Origin: UBA1941 sp046329575
Lineage (GTDB): Bacteria > Bacteroidota > Bacteroidia > Chitinophagales > LD1
Assembly (NCBI GenBank): GCA_046329575.1
Contig: JAXLUJ010000008.1
Coordinates: forward strand, 108,863-172,862
DNA: 64,000 nucleotides
Direction of reading: 5' to 3'
Part shown: positions 1-8,396 of the stretch, one piece after another
Position numbering within the stretch: position 1 is the first letter of the stretch
Layout of the letters: each line of letters opens with the position of its first letter
Notes under the pieces: generated by a model
Databases searched by the model: none
Told to the model about the DNA's origin: nothing
The model's input: the letters and a program-made list of their open reading frames with translations, nothing else
Program-made: the position numbers and the translations under genes

Positions 1-373
1 TCATGCATTGATGAAACAAATAGTAGTTTTTATTTTTTCCCGGAAGAATAATCATGTTTTGATTACTACCTGTAGAAGACAAATTGGTCCATGCACTATC
101 TTGAAAATAGGTACCGCCCTCCATGGTATCATTATTTCGATCGTGAATCTGGGTTCCAGTTGCCAAAAATTGGAACATTCCGTTACTATCACTGATGCAT
201 GCGAGTGAAGTAGAATAATCAATCGAATTCGGGAAAGTATCAGTTGTTATGGTATCTCCTTCAAAAGTTAACTTAGCCCATGGCCCCCCCACAATCCAAT
301 GCTTATCGTACTGAGCACGGAGGCCGATATACTCAATGAGTATAAAAAGAAGGAGAAAGTGCTTAATTTTCAT
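1..373 (-). CDS. Secreted protein, N-terminal part (runs off the left edge)
   Basis: Reading the minus strand from the ATG at 373 gives an open frame of 124 codons that reaches the window edge without a stop. It begins with a signal peptide (MKIKHFLLLFILIEYIGLRAQ) and continues into mature sequence with SDSNGMFQFLATG and MIILPGKNKNYYLFH. That pattern resembles the first blades of secreted Bacteroidota beta-propeller/T9SS proteins, where a line like 'DxNGNLLFYTDG' is followed by 'IVPxPGNxxxYYIF'. The start overlaps the last 11 bases of the upstream gene (ATGAAAATTAA), so the two are almost certainly co-transcribed. The resemblance is from memory of the family. Any C-terminal sorting domain lies outside the window. 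Confidence 0.7.
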   Translation of the reverse strand, partial: MKIKHFLLLFILIEYIGLRAQYDKHWIVGGPWAKLTFEGDTITTDTFPNSIDYSTSLACISDSNGMFQFLATGTQIHDRNNDTMEGGTYFQDSAWTNLSSTGSNQNMIILPGKNKNYYLFHQCM

Positions 374-3300
374 TTCTGACCAGCTTTCCGGTATATACCA
401 CCCCCTTGGGGTTTGTTAATCGATAAGAGTAAAGACCTATTGGCAATTCAGGAAGATTTATTTGATGTGTTGGGGCATCCATTTTTGCGCTAAAAACGAG
501 CTCGCCTAAAAAGTTCAACAGTTCAAATTTTTGAAATGGAGATTGTTCTGTTGCCGATATAGATATAAAATTATTGAAGGGATTAGGTTGAATTAAAATG
601 TTCTCAGAACCCATAAGATCTACTTCCGCGTCGGAAGGCATGGATAATGGGGTTAGTTGCTCTTCTGATTCAAAATCCCGCTTGTTAATTTTGTCATAAC
701 AAAGTAATAAATCGTCGGCTTCCAACGTTTTTCCGGTGATGGCTGCAAACATATTCCTTGCGAGGTAAACTCCACTGCCCTTTTCGTATGGGCAGCTTTT
801 AGCGAGGTTGATAATAAATACACTATCACCCGGTGAAAGAGGTGTAGTATCACTTAGTAAAACAAAAGAAATGTCAATAGCTCGTTTGAGATATTCCTCA
901 AAGACTTTATCGGCTGCAATATTATCGTTAAAAACTCTTCGATCTTTTATGGCCTTTTCATAAGCGGCAGCATTTTGTATATCTACTAATGCAAGTTCCT
1001 TCATTTTAGTTTGTACCTCATCAAACTTCTCAATAGCGGTGTTGCTTTTCGATAAGTAAAAATTCAAAAAGTTGTTATCGTTGTTTTTAACATCCGGATT
1101 TTCTTTCAAATATTTGAATAACTCGGTCTCCTTAAAATAAAGACTAATTTCCGGATATAAATTCGGAACCCATGAACCTGTAGCTACTACATGCGCCCAT
1201 TGGTCGGGGTCAATCCAAGTCATATAAGTACCTGAAGGATTTACAATTTCATTATATCCGATACTCACATTGGGATTGCAGGACATGCTAATTCCGGCTC
1301 CGTTACCCGCGTTGATGTAGCCGCAACCGAATCCATTATCAGTTGTCACAACAGTACTCATATTAGTAGAAGACTCTCCAAAATTATTGGCATTTTGAGA
1401 GTGTTCCAAAAAAAAGTAAGTACCAACCAACGATGATCCATTTACAAAGTTCCACGTTTTATACCCTATGCCATTTAAACCGGTACCATATGCATTTGTG
1501 AAGGGGTTATAGTAGGAGCTATTAAAACTGTTGTTATTTACAAAGGAGGCCGAACCGATGAAGGATCCTAATGTGCCAGAGGTTCCGCCATTCTCACGCA
1601 TAACAATCGCATGTTTATTCAAAACAAATTCATTTTCATAAAAATTCTGTGAGGCCGTTTGGCAAGCACCGAATGCCTGAAAGCCATACCCGATATTGCG
1701 TAAATAATTACAATGGATTATGGCGTTGGGAGAGTTGTTTAAGCGAATTCCTGTACGCCTTGTATAAGATGGATTAGACGCTATATAACTGGCAGAGGCC
1801 TCATTATAAAAGCCATTATTGGAATGTACAAGATTGTCATTAATCGTAAAACCGCTTCCAACTTCCACATAAATTCCATCCTGCACTCCGGTTGATTGAA
1901 AAGAATTCTGCCGCCAGTCAATAAAGTTTTTTGAAATGAAAACGTGGTTTCCTATACTTCGGGCAATAATCCCATTTGTACCACCTGTAATTGTATTCAG
2001 TTCTATAATCGAATTACCCGAGGTTGAGATAGAAGTCTCATCCACTTCGATTCCTATTAATTTACTTAGCACCCCGTTAAATCCAAGCGGTTCCCCAAGG
2101 TTAATGAGGTTGTTTTGAATGGTGTAATTTGTGTTTGATCCGCCTGAAAAAAGCATTCCCACGATAGCTCGGTTAACGACATTAGAATTAACAAATACTG
2201 GAGTTTGAAGCGATTGATTTACTGTGATTGCTTGATTTACATCGTCAAATTGGTTACCAACAATTTGCAAATTACCGCAGCGGAAAGAAAGTATCCCGTT
2301 GCCGTTAGGAACATTCTGAAATGTGTTATAAGAAGCCGTCAACTCATTAATTCCATTATTCGTAACACCATTGCTGTAAATGCACTTTCCATAAGCAGGG
2401 TTAATAGACATGTCAAAAGCGCTGATATTTGAAAAATGGTTATTATAACTGATCAGTGTGCTGTTGACCACACTGATACCATTGTTTAAACCGATGAATC
2501 GGTTACTGTAGTTTGCACCAATTTGATCTATTGGCGCCCTGTCATCGCTAACATTGACTGTTCCGGCATTCTCAATTCGCATTCCAAATGCTGTTCGGGT
2601 TCCTGCAAGTGGCGCTAACATGTAACTGTAATCTGGATCACCAAGATCAAACTTAACTTCATTATCCTCCATGACGAAATCAAAAAGATTGTTTTGATTT
2701 GGATCGCCGTCCAGAAAAATTCCTTCATAACATCTTGCAAAAAAACAGGAATTTAAAAGGATATGGCTTCCGCTATATGCGTGAATCCCGTGAAATGCAT
2801 CAAATGTATGGACGTGATAACTTTGCAAAGTAGCATTAGTTTCAATTTTAACCCCTTCCCACATACCTTCGCAGGCTGCTTCTAATATTGTTCCAGTTGC
2901 AAAATTCACAGTTTTGCCACTCTTAATATTTAAAGAAACGCCGGGTGCAAAAAATATATGGTGCTTAGGTAGGTTAATGTCTTGATCAATATCAAATGAA
3001 GCATTAATCATTATGTCAGTTTGTGGCTGCATAAGAGCGTTATACTCAGCAGCGGGTAGAGTAGATAAGGAGTTAGTAGAAAGTTCAATAGCACCGGTCG
3101 GTACAGCACATTGCGATAGTGGGTTTGTAAGTTCGTAGCCCGCCCACCAACACCCGTGCCCAGTTGCGCATGAATAACCTCCAACCTCTGATACATCCAA
3201 GGTACAACTTGGAGTTTCTATCCATATCTGATAAGGTAAAAAAAGCCAATGATGGGGATAATCGTTATCAGCAAATGTGGTCCCAGGCGCTAATGCCGTT

Positions 3301-3437
3301 AGTGTAACAACCATTTTCCCATTGGCATTCATATGTGGCACCGAAACGTCCATTGGTGTATAAACAATACAACCAAAAATTTCTGTTGGATAAACTAAGG
3401 AAAATATAAGTATTCCTAGGAAAGTAAGGTTTTTCAT
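363..3437 (-). CDS. T9SS type A secreted protein with right-handed parallel beta-helix region
   Basis: This is a secreted protein of about 1024 residues. I start it at ATG 3437 (MKNLTFLGILIFSLVYPTEIFG, a signal peptide) and not at the TTG seven codons upstream. Residues about 140-750 are rich in Asn/Gly/Ile turns with repeated 'NxF..N..GI' and 'I..N.I..G..NGI' strings (e.g. GIHAYSGSHILLNSCFFAR), typical of parallel beta-helix/pectate-lyase-like folds. After an alpha-helical stretch, the C-terminus (PNPFNNFISIS... LPIGLYSYRL...GKLV) matches the T9SS type A sorting domain, which directs export across the outer membrane. Substrate is unknown; a polysaccharide-binding or adhesive role is inference. 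It overlaps the next gene downstream by 11 bp. Confidence 0.85.
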   Translation of the reverse strand: MKNLTFLGILIFSLVYPTEIFGCIVYTPMDVSVPHMNANGKMVVTLTALAPGTTFADNDYPHHWLFLPYQIWIETPSCTLDVSEVGGYSCATGHGCWWAGYELTNPLSQCAVPTGAIELSTNSLSTLPAAEYNALMQPQTDIMINASFDIDQDINLPKHHIFFAPGVSLNIKSGKTVNFATGTILEAACEGMWEGVKIETNATLQSYHVHTFDAFHGIHAYSGSHILLNSCFFARCYEGIFLDGDPNQNNLFDFVMEDNEVKFDLGDPDYSYMLAPLAGTRTAFGMRIENAGTVNVSDDRAPIDQIGANYSNRFIGLNNGISVVNSTLISYNNHFSNISAFDMSINPAYGKCIYSNGVTNNGINELTASYNTFQNVPNGNGILSFRCGNLQIVGNQFDDVNQAITVNQSLQTPVFVNSNVVNRAIVGMLFSGGSNTNYTIQNNLINLGEPLGFNGVLSKLIGIEVDETSISTSGNSIIELNTITGGTNGIIARSIGNHVFISKNFIDWRQNSFQSTGVQDGIYVEVGSGFTINDNLVHSNNGFYNEASASYIASNPSYTRRTGIRLNNSPNAIIHCNYLRNIGYGFQAFGACQTASQNFYENEFVLNKHAIVMRENGGTSGTLGSFIGSASFVNNNSFNSSYYNPFTNAYGTGLNGIGYKTWNFVNGSSLVGTYFFLEHSQNANNFGESSTNMSTVVTTDNGFGCGYINAGNGAGISMSCNPNVSIGYNEIVNPSGTYMTWIDPDQWAHVVATGSWVPNLYPEISLYFKETELFKYLKENPDVKNNDNNFLNFYLSKSNTAIEKFDEVQTKMKELALVDIQNAAAYEKAIKDRRVFNDNIAADKVFEEYLKRAIDISFVLLSDTTPLSPGDSVFIINLAKSCPYEKGSGVYLARNMFAAITGKTLEADDLLLCYDKINKRDFESEEQLTPLSMPSDAEVDLMGSENILIQPNPFNNFISISATEQSPFQKFELLNFLGELVFSAKMDAPTHQINLPELPIGLYSYRLTNPKGVVYTGKLVRNEN

Positions 3438-3600
3438 TTGATTTGGTTTTGAAACCAATGTAAAACAAATAATTCAGAATTCTGTTTTGATTCAAACATT
3501 ACTTCTAATGCTAATCGAACCTCTTTTAATGTAGCGCTCCATCGTTTGCCCCAAAAATGTTGGATTCACTTAGTGTGTACTTTTTGTTTCTCTTCGCATC

Positions 3601-4107
3601 ATGCAAAAAATATTTGAAACTGCTGCTGTAGAAAGCCGGCGATCGAAATGGATGCGCCGCATTTTTAATTTATGGCCGTGCATTTGGTGCACCGGCAGCC
3701 GGGTTACTTTTATTGATGGAAATTTTCGCGAGCTGCATGTGAAACTTGATTTGAACTGGCGCACTAAAAACCGCGTGGGCACAGTGTTTGGCGGCAGCAT
3801 CTATAGTTCCATTGATCCGTATTTTATGTTGCTGCTAATGGAAATTTTAGGGAAAGAATATGTGGTGTGGGACAAAGCCTGTTCCTTCAAATTCGTAAAA
3901 CCAATCACCGGAACAGTAAAATGTCGCTTTCTGATCAGCGATGATGTGATTCGGAAAATAAAAGATGAAGTAGCGGCCAACGGTCAGTATATTTTCGATC
4001 TGCCGCTTCAGTACGAAGATGAGGAAGGTAAGGTGTATGCCGTATTTACAAAAACTACTTACGTGGCTTCGAAAAACTATTACCGGAACAAAAAAAATAT
4101 GGGATGA
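3601..4107 (+). CDS. DUF4442 domain protein (hotdog-fold, thioesterase-like)
   Basis: A soluble protein of 168 residues with no signal peptide. The order of segments agrees with the DUF4442 family, a hotdog-fold group related to acyl-CoA thioesterases: an N-terminal helix with Trp/Pro (IFNLWPCIWCTGSRV), a central NRVGTVFGGSIYSSIDPYFMLLLME helix, then VVWDKACSFKFVKPITG and a closing strand region. The 'GT.FGGS.Y...D' stretch is the hotdog helix where substrate contacts normally sit. No dedicated acyl-CoA partner gene lies nearby. Biochemical activity is not established for most members, so the thioesterase role is inferred. Confidence 0.75.
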   Translation: MQKIFETAAVESRRSKWMRRIFNLWPCIWCTGSRVTFIDGNFRELHVKLDLNWRTKNRVGTVFGGSIYSSIDPYFMLLLMEILGKEYVVWDKACSFKFVKPITGTVKCRFLISDDVIRKIKDEVAANGQYIFDLPLQYEDEEGKVYAVFTKTTYVASKNYYRNKKNMG

Positions 4108-4336
4108 TTTGAAGAGGTGTTGCTTTGAAAAGCCTGATTTCGATTGGCGGTATAAATCCGGATCTGAAAAAGCTTCACGCCAACTAAAGTTTACATTTCC
4201 AAATTAACGTTGAAAATGATCTCAGCTAAATTGCGCATCCTCAGCGCTTTCACCTTAGGTGATTTCTGGTAATAAAATAAACTCATTTTCAAATCGCCCA
4301 ATCTTCAAATTATCAAATCAGCGTTCAAAATTTCCC

Positions 4337-4344
4337 TACCTTCG
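4337..4344 (+). promoter_or_regulatory. Candidate -7 promoter box (TACCTTCG) of purF
   Basis: TACCTTCG ends 5 bases before the purF ATG and fits the Bacteroidota -7 consensus TAnnTTTG with one change. If used, the transcript would be almost leaderless. No convincing -33 TTG is visible at the usual spacing. Confidence 0.4.
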
Positions 4345-4349
4345 CAGCC

Positions 4350-6248
4350 ATGAGCGACGCCATTAAACATGAGTGCGGAATTGCACTCATCCGCCTGCTT
4401 AAACCTTACGAATATTACGTTGAAAAATACCGCACCCCGGCTTACGCGCTCAATAAGCTTTACCTGCTTATGGAAAAGCAGGCCAACCGCGGTCAGGATG
4501 GAGCCGGCGTAGCCGTAATAAAGCTCGACCCCGTTCCCGGTACACCTTTCATTAATCGCTACCGCACCACCAAATCGCAGCCCATCGCCGATACCTTCGA
4601 TCATATTTTTTCGCAATTTCCTAAAAACCGTAAACCACTTGAAAATCCGGCGGCTGAAGCAGAATGGCATAAAGCCAATATACCTTTCACCGGCGAATTA
4701 TTGTTAGGTCATTTGCGCTACGGAACGTACGGCAAAAACAATGATTCGTATTGCCATCCTTTCCTTCGTGAAAACAACTGGATGACGCGCAACCTGGCGC
4801 TGGCAGGGAATTTCAACATGACTAACGTTGATGAATTGTTCAACAATCTGATTCAGTTGGGTCAACATCCCGTGGAACGCAGCGATACCATTACGGTTAT
4901 GGAAAAAATCGGTCACTTTTTGGATCATGAAGTGCAACAGATTTTTGATAAATATAAAGATCAAGGCTTTGGGAATAAAGAAATCACCAACTACATCGCC
5001 AAAGAACTGAGTGTAAAACGCATCCTCACCCGCGCCTGCAAGAATTTTGACGGCGGTTTTGCCATGGCCGGAATGTTTGGTCATGGCGATGCTTTCGTGC
5101 TTCGCGACCCGAACGGAATTCGTCCGGCATATTATTACAACGATGATGAAGTAGTAGTGGTGGCTTCTGAACGCCCTTGCATACAAACCGCATTTAACGT
5201 GAGTTTCGATGCGATTAAGGAAGTGAAACCGGGTTTTGCGCTGGTAATGAAGAAAGATGGCCGCGTTAAAGAAGAGCAAATCATGGACGTTCGCGAACGT
5301 AAATCGTGCAGCTTCGAACGGATCTATTTTTCGCGCGGAACCGATCAGGAAATTTATTCGGAACGAAAAAAATTAGGCGAACTGCTGGTGCCACAAATCC
5401 TGAAAGCTATTGATAACGATATTGAAAACACGGTTTTTAGTTTTATTCCCAATACTGCTGAAGTGGCTTTTTATGGCCTCATTAAAGGCGTAGAAGAGCA
5501 CCTCACTAAAGAAAAAGTAAAAGCCATTCAACAGGAAAAAAAACCGGATGCAGAAGCGCTCGAAAAACTGATCCGATGGAAACTGCGCATTGAAAAAATT
5601 GCGGTGAAGGATGTGAAAATGCGCACTTTCATTACCAATGATTCCAGCCGCGATGATATGGTTAGCCATGTGTACGACATCACCTACGGAAGCATTCGTC
5701 CGCATACCGACACTTTGGTGGTGATCGATGACAGTATTGTTCGCGGAACTACACTTCAAAAGAGTATTCTTCGCATTCTCGATCGCCTGAATCCGAAAAA
5801 AATCATTATCGTGAGTTCGGCGCCTCAGATTCGTTATCCCGATTGCTATGGAATCGATATGAGCCGCATGAACGATTTTATTGCCTTCCGCGCGCTCATC
5901 GCTTTACTAAAAGAAAATAAAGAAGAAGCCTTGCTGCAATCGGTTTACGAAAAATGCAAACGCGATGTTGAACTGCCTTTAGAAGATATGACTAATCATG
6001 TGAAGGAATTGTATGCGCGTTTTACCGACGATGAAATTTCAGCCAAGATCTCAGAGATCGTAAAGCCGCAACAAATCTTCAGCGATGTGCAGGTTATTTT
6101 TCAAACGGTTGAAAACTTGCATTTGGCTTGCCCTAAAAATTTGGGCGACTGGTATTTTACCGGCGATTTCCCAACACCGGGGGGCACCCGGGTGGCCAAC
6201 CGCGCCTTTATCAATTATATGGAAGGCAACGAAGGCCGCGCTTACTGA
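4350..6248 (+). CDS. purF: Amidophosphoribosyltransferase (long Bacteroidota form)
   Basis: Catalyses the first step of de novo purine synthesis, converting PRPP and glutamine to 5-phosphoribosylamine in the cytoplasm. The N-terminus reads MSDAIKHE then CGIALI: an eight-residue propeptide whose removal would expose the class II glutamine amidotransferase nucleophile Cys9. Further GATase signatures are NRGQDGAG (about 48-55) and HLRYGTYG. The PRPP-binding loop VVIDDSIVRGTT lies at about 457-468. At 632 residues it is about 130-150 longer than the E. coli or B. subtilis enzymes. A large insertion lies between the GATase and phosphoribosyltransferase halves (about 345-440, with a charged helical KEKVKAIQQEKK segment). 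A long form of about this size is known in Bacteroidota. No other purine gene is adjacent. Confidence 0.92.
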   Translation: MSDAIKHECGIALIRLLKPYEYYVEKYRTPAYALNKLYLLMEKQANRGQDGAGVAVIKLDPVPGTPFINRYRTTKSQPIADTFDHIFSQFPKNRKPLENPAAEAEWHKANIPFTGELLLGHLRYGTYGKNNDSYCHPFLRENNWMTRNLALAGNFNMTNVDELFNNLIQLGQHPVERSDTITVMEKIGHFLDHEVQQIFDKYKDQGFGNKEITNYIAKELSVKRILTRACKNFDGGFAMAGMFGHGDAFVLRDPNGIRPAYYYNDDEVVVVASERPCIQTAFNVSFDAIKEVKPGFALVMKKDGRVKEEQIMDVRERKSCSFERIYFSRGTDQEIYSERKKLGELLVPQILKAIDNDIENTVFSFIPNTAEVAFYGLIKGVEEHLTKEKVKAIQQEKKPDAEALEKLIRWKLRIEKIAVKDVKMRTFITNDSSRDDMVSHVYDITYGSIRPHTDTLVVIDDSIVRGTTLQKSILRILDRLNPKKIIIVSSAPQIRYPDCYGIDMSRMNDFIAFRALIALLKENKEEALLQSVYEKCKRDVELPLEDMTNHVKELYARFTDDEISAKISEIVKPQQIFSDVQVIFQTVENLHLACPKNLGDWYFTGDFPTPGGTRVANRAFINYMEGNEGRAY

Positions 6249-6331
6249 TTCTAAAATGAAAATCGGGAAATGGCGTTATGCTTCTGCAAATCTGATAGAT
6301 TGCTTTTCTTGCACCGGCAATTAACTATAGC

Positions 6332-6997
6332 GTGAGCAACATTTCTTCTTTTTGGAAAAATAAAAAAGTCCTTATTACCGCAGGGCCAACCCGTGAACCG
6401 ATTGATCCGGTGCGCTTCATCAGTAACTACTCTTCCGGGAAAATGGGCTTTGCCATTGCCGATGCGTGCCGCCGATTAGGCGCTGAAGTAACTGTTGTTC
6501 ACGGCCCGGTAGTTGTTTCTCCAAAAGAGAATTATAAGACGATTAGCGTGCAAACTGCAGCAGAAATGTTTAGCGCTACAGCAGCTTGTTTTTCCGGAAG
6601 TGAAATCGTGATTTTTGCCGCTGCAGTTGCTGATTACACACCAAAACATCCTGCGGCACAAAAAATCAAGAAGTCGGAATCGGAATTTTCGATCGAACTG
6701 ATGAAAACAAAGGATATTGCTTTTGAACTGGGAAAACAAAAGCAACAGCAGTTTTTGGTGGGCTTTGCGCTGGAAACGGAGAATGAACAACAGAACGCAC
6801 TGCTGAAACTGAAAAAGAAAAACCTCGATATGATTGTGCTGAATTCGTTGCAGGATGCGGGCGCCGGCTTTCAGTACGACACGAACAAGATTGCCATTAT
6901 TGATAAAAATGGTGAAAGAACCGATTTTCCACTTCGGCTAAAAGATGAGGTAGCCCGCGATATTCTTACATTTATTGAACAGAAATGCCAGCGTTAA
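6332..6997 (+). CDS. coaB: Phosphopantothenate-cysteine ligase, stand-alone CoaB
   Basis: Joins 4'-phosphopantothenate and cysteine in CoA synthesis. The start is GTG (MSNISSFWKNKKVLITAGP). Recognisable parts are KVLITAGPTREPIDPVRFIS, the NYSSGKMGFAIADA nucleotide-binding stretch, AAAVADYTP, and KLKKKNLDMIVLNS, the conserved lysine-rich loop of the ligase domain. In most Bacteroidota this domain is the C-terminal half of a roughly 400-residue CoaBC fusion located just before a DUF4835 gene. Here the DUF4835 neighbour is kept, but only 83 bp separate purF from this gene. The CoaC flavoprotein half is therefore absent from this locus and must be encoded elsewhere. The stop codon overlaps the next start (TAATG). 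Confidence 0.88.
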   Translation: MSNISSFWKNKKVLITAGPTREPIDPVRFISNYSSGKMGFAIADACRRLGAEVTVVHGPVVVSPKENYKTISVQTAAEMFSATAACFSGSEIVIFAAAVADYTPKHPAAQKIKKSESEFSIELMKTKDIAFELGKQKQQQFLVGFALETENEQQNALLKLKKKNLDMIVLNSLQDAGAGFQYDTNKIAIIDKNGERTDFPLRLKDEVARDILTFIEQKCQR

Positions 6998-7926
6998 TGA
7001 AACGAATTGTAATAGTAACTCTGATCACCGCTCTTTTTTCAGGAGCTACAAAAGCACAGGAACTGAAATGTCAGGTTCAGGTAATCTCTCAGAAAGTGGC
7101 TGAAAACTCGGGCATTGACCGCCGCGTTTTTCAAACACTTCAAAATTCACTTACCGAGTTTATGAACTCCAGGGTATGGACGCAAGATGCTTTTTCGCCA
7201 GAAGAGCGCATTGATTGTAATGTGTTCATTAATCTCGAGTCCAGCCCTTCGCAGGATGTATATCAGGCAACGCTTACTATACAGTCGAACCGCCCGGTAT
7301 TCAACAGCAATTACAACACACCGCTTTTCAATTTTCGCGATGCCGATTTTATTTTCACTTATGCTGAAAACACACCACTGGAATTTAATGTGAACCAATA
7401 TCAATCCAATCTCACTTCGGTGCTGGCTTATTATGCCTATCTGATTATTGGAATGGATTATGAAAGTTTCAGCAAGGGCGGCGGACAAAAATATTTCACC
7501 ATGGCCGAAACCATTAACGATCAGGCGCCTCAAAGCGGTGCCGAATCCAAAGGCTGGAAACAGAGCGACCAGAACGCCATAAGCGGTAATCGCAATCGCT
7601 ATAATTTGATTAAGTATTTGTTAAGCGGAAAATATGAAGGCTTCCGGGGTGCAGTTACCGAATATCACCGCAATGGTATGGACTTGTTTTATGATGATCC
7701 GGTAAAAGCGCGTGCCGGAATTTTGAATGCATTAGATAAGCTCGATAAAACGTTTAAAGATTTCCCAAATAACTTTTTGATTACGTTATTTTTTCAGGCA
7801 AAAGGCGACGAACTGGTGAATGTGTTCAATGGCGCTGATCAAGGTGAAAAGGTAAAAGCGGTAGGCTATCTCAAACGCCTCGATCCGGCAAACGGACCTA
7901 AGTACGACAAAATCATCAGAGGCTAA
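6997..7926 (+). CDS. DUF4835 family secreted protein
   Basis: A 309-residue protein beginning MKRIVIVTLITALFSGATKAQ, a clear signal peptide ending before QELKCQVQVIS. I use the ATG at 6997, which shares one base with the coaB stop (TAATG), and not an ATG four codons earlier. Family hallmarks are the N-terminal ELKCQVQV strand, VFINLESSPSQDVYQATLTIQSNRPVF, DFIFTYAENTPLEF and YYAYLIIGMDYESFS...GGQKYF. DUF4835 proteins are periplasmic or outer-membrane associated, of unknown function, and typically encoded directly after coaBC in Bacteroidota, as here. Co-transcription with coaB is very likely. Confidence 0.88.
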   Translation: MKRIVIVTLITALFSGATKAQELKCQVQVISQKVAENSGIDRRVFQTLQNSLTEFMNSRVWTQDAFSPEERIDCNVFINLESSPSQDVYQATLTIQSNRPVFNSNYNTPLFNFRDADFIFTYAENTPLEFNVNQYQSNLTSVLAYYAYLIIGMDYESFSKGGGQKYFTMAETINDQAPQSGAESKGWKQSDQNAISGNRNRYNLIKYLLSGKYEGFRGAVTEYHRNGMDLFYDDPVKARAGILNALDKLDKTFKDFPNNFLITLFFQAKGDELVNVFNGADQGEKVKAVGYLKRLDPANGPKYDKIIRG

Positions 7927-8396
7927 TTGTAGCTGCGGATAGGCCGTGCCGGAGTTTTTTGAAAGTTGGAAGTTTTTGGACGGTTGGGACGCATTGGGCC
8001 GTGCTGGAGTTTTGTGAATGTTGGAAGTTTTTGGACGAATCGGACGTGTTAGTCGCAGGCGCACATCTTCAAATCCTCACATCTTCAAATCCTCAAATCC
8101 CCAAATTATCACTTTGCGCCCTCTGCGAAACCTCTGCATTCTCTGCATTAGAATAGGACGTGCTGGAGTTTTGTGAAAGTTAGAAGTTTTTGGACGAATG
8201 GGACGTATTAATCGCTGGAGTACTTCTTCAAATCTTCAAATCCCCAAATTATCACTCTGCGCACCCTCTGCGTTCTTTGCGTTAGAAATGGGCCGTGCTG
8301 GAGTTTTTTGAAAGTTGGAAGTTTTTGGACGGTTGGGACGCATTAAGCACAGGCGTACATCTTCAAATCCTCAAATCTCCAAATCCCCAAATTACC
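7927..8396. repeat. Gene-free spacer made of compound degenerate repeats
   Basis: This 470-bp spacer holds no convincing gene. A block of about 50 bp beginning GGCCGTGCTGGAG and running through GGAAGTTTTTGGACG to GGGACGCATTA occurs four times, starting near 7942, 7997, 8156 and 8291. The second, third and fourth copies are each followed by an array of 8-mers of the type ATCTTCAA/ATCCTCAA (8063-8110, 8224-8252, 8353-8393). In two copies this is followed by a CTCTGCG word array (8111-8152, 8253-8286). The order is conserved while lengths vary, so the unit appears to have duplicated as a composite. Confidence 0.85.
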
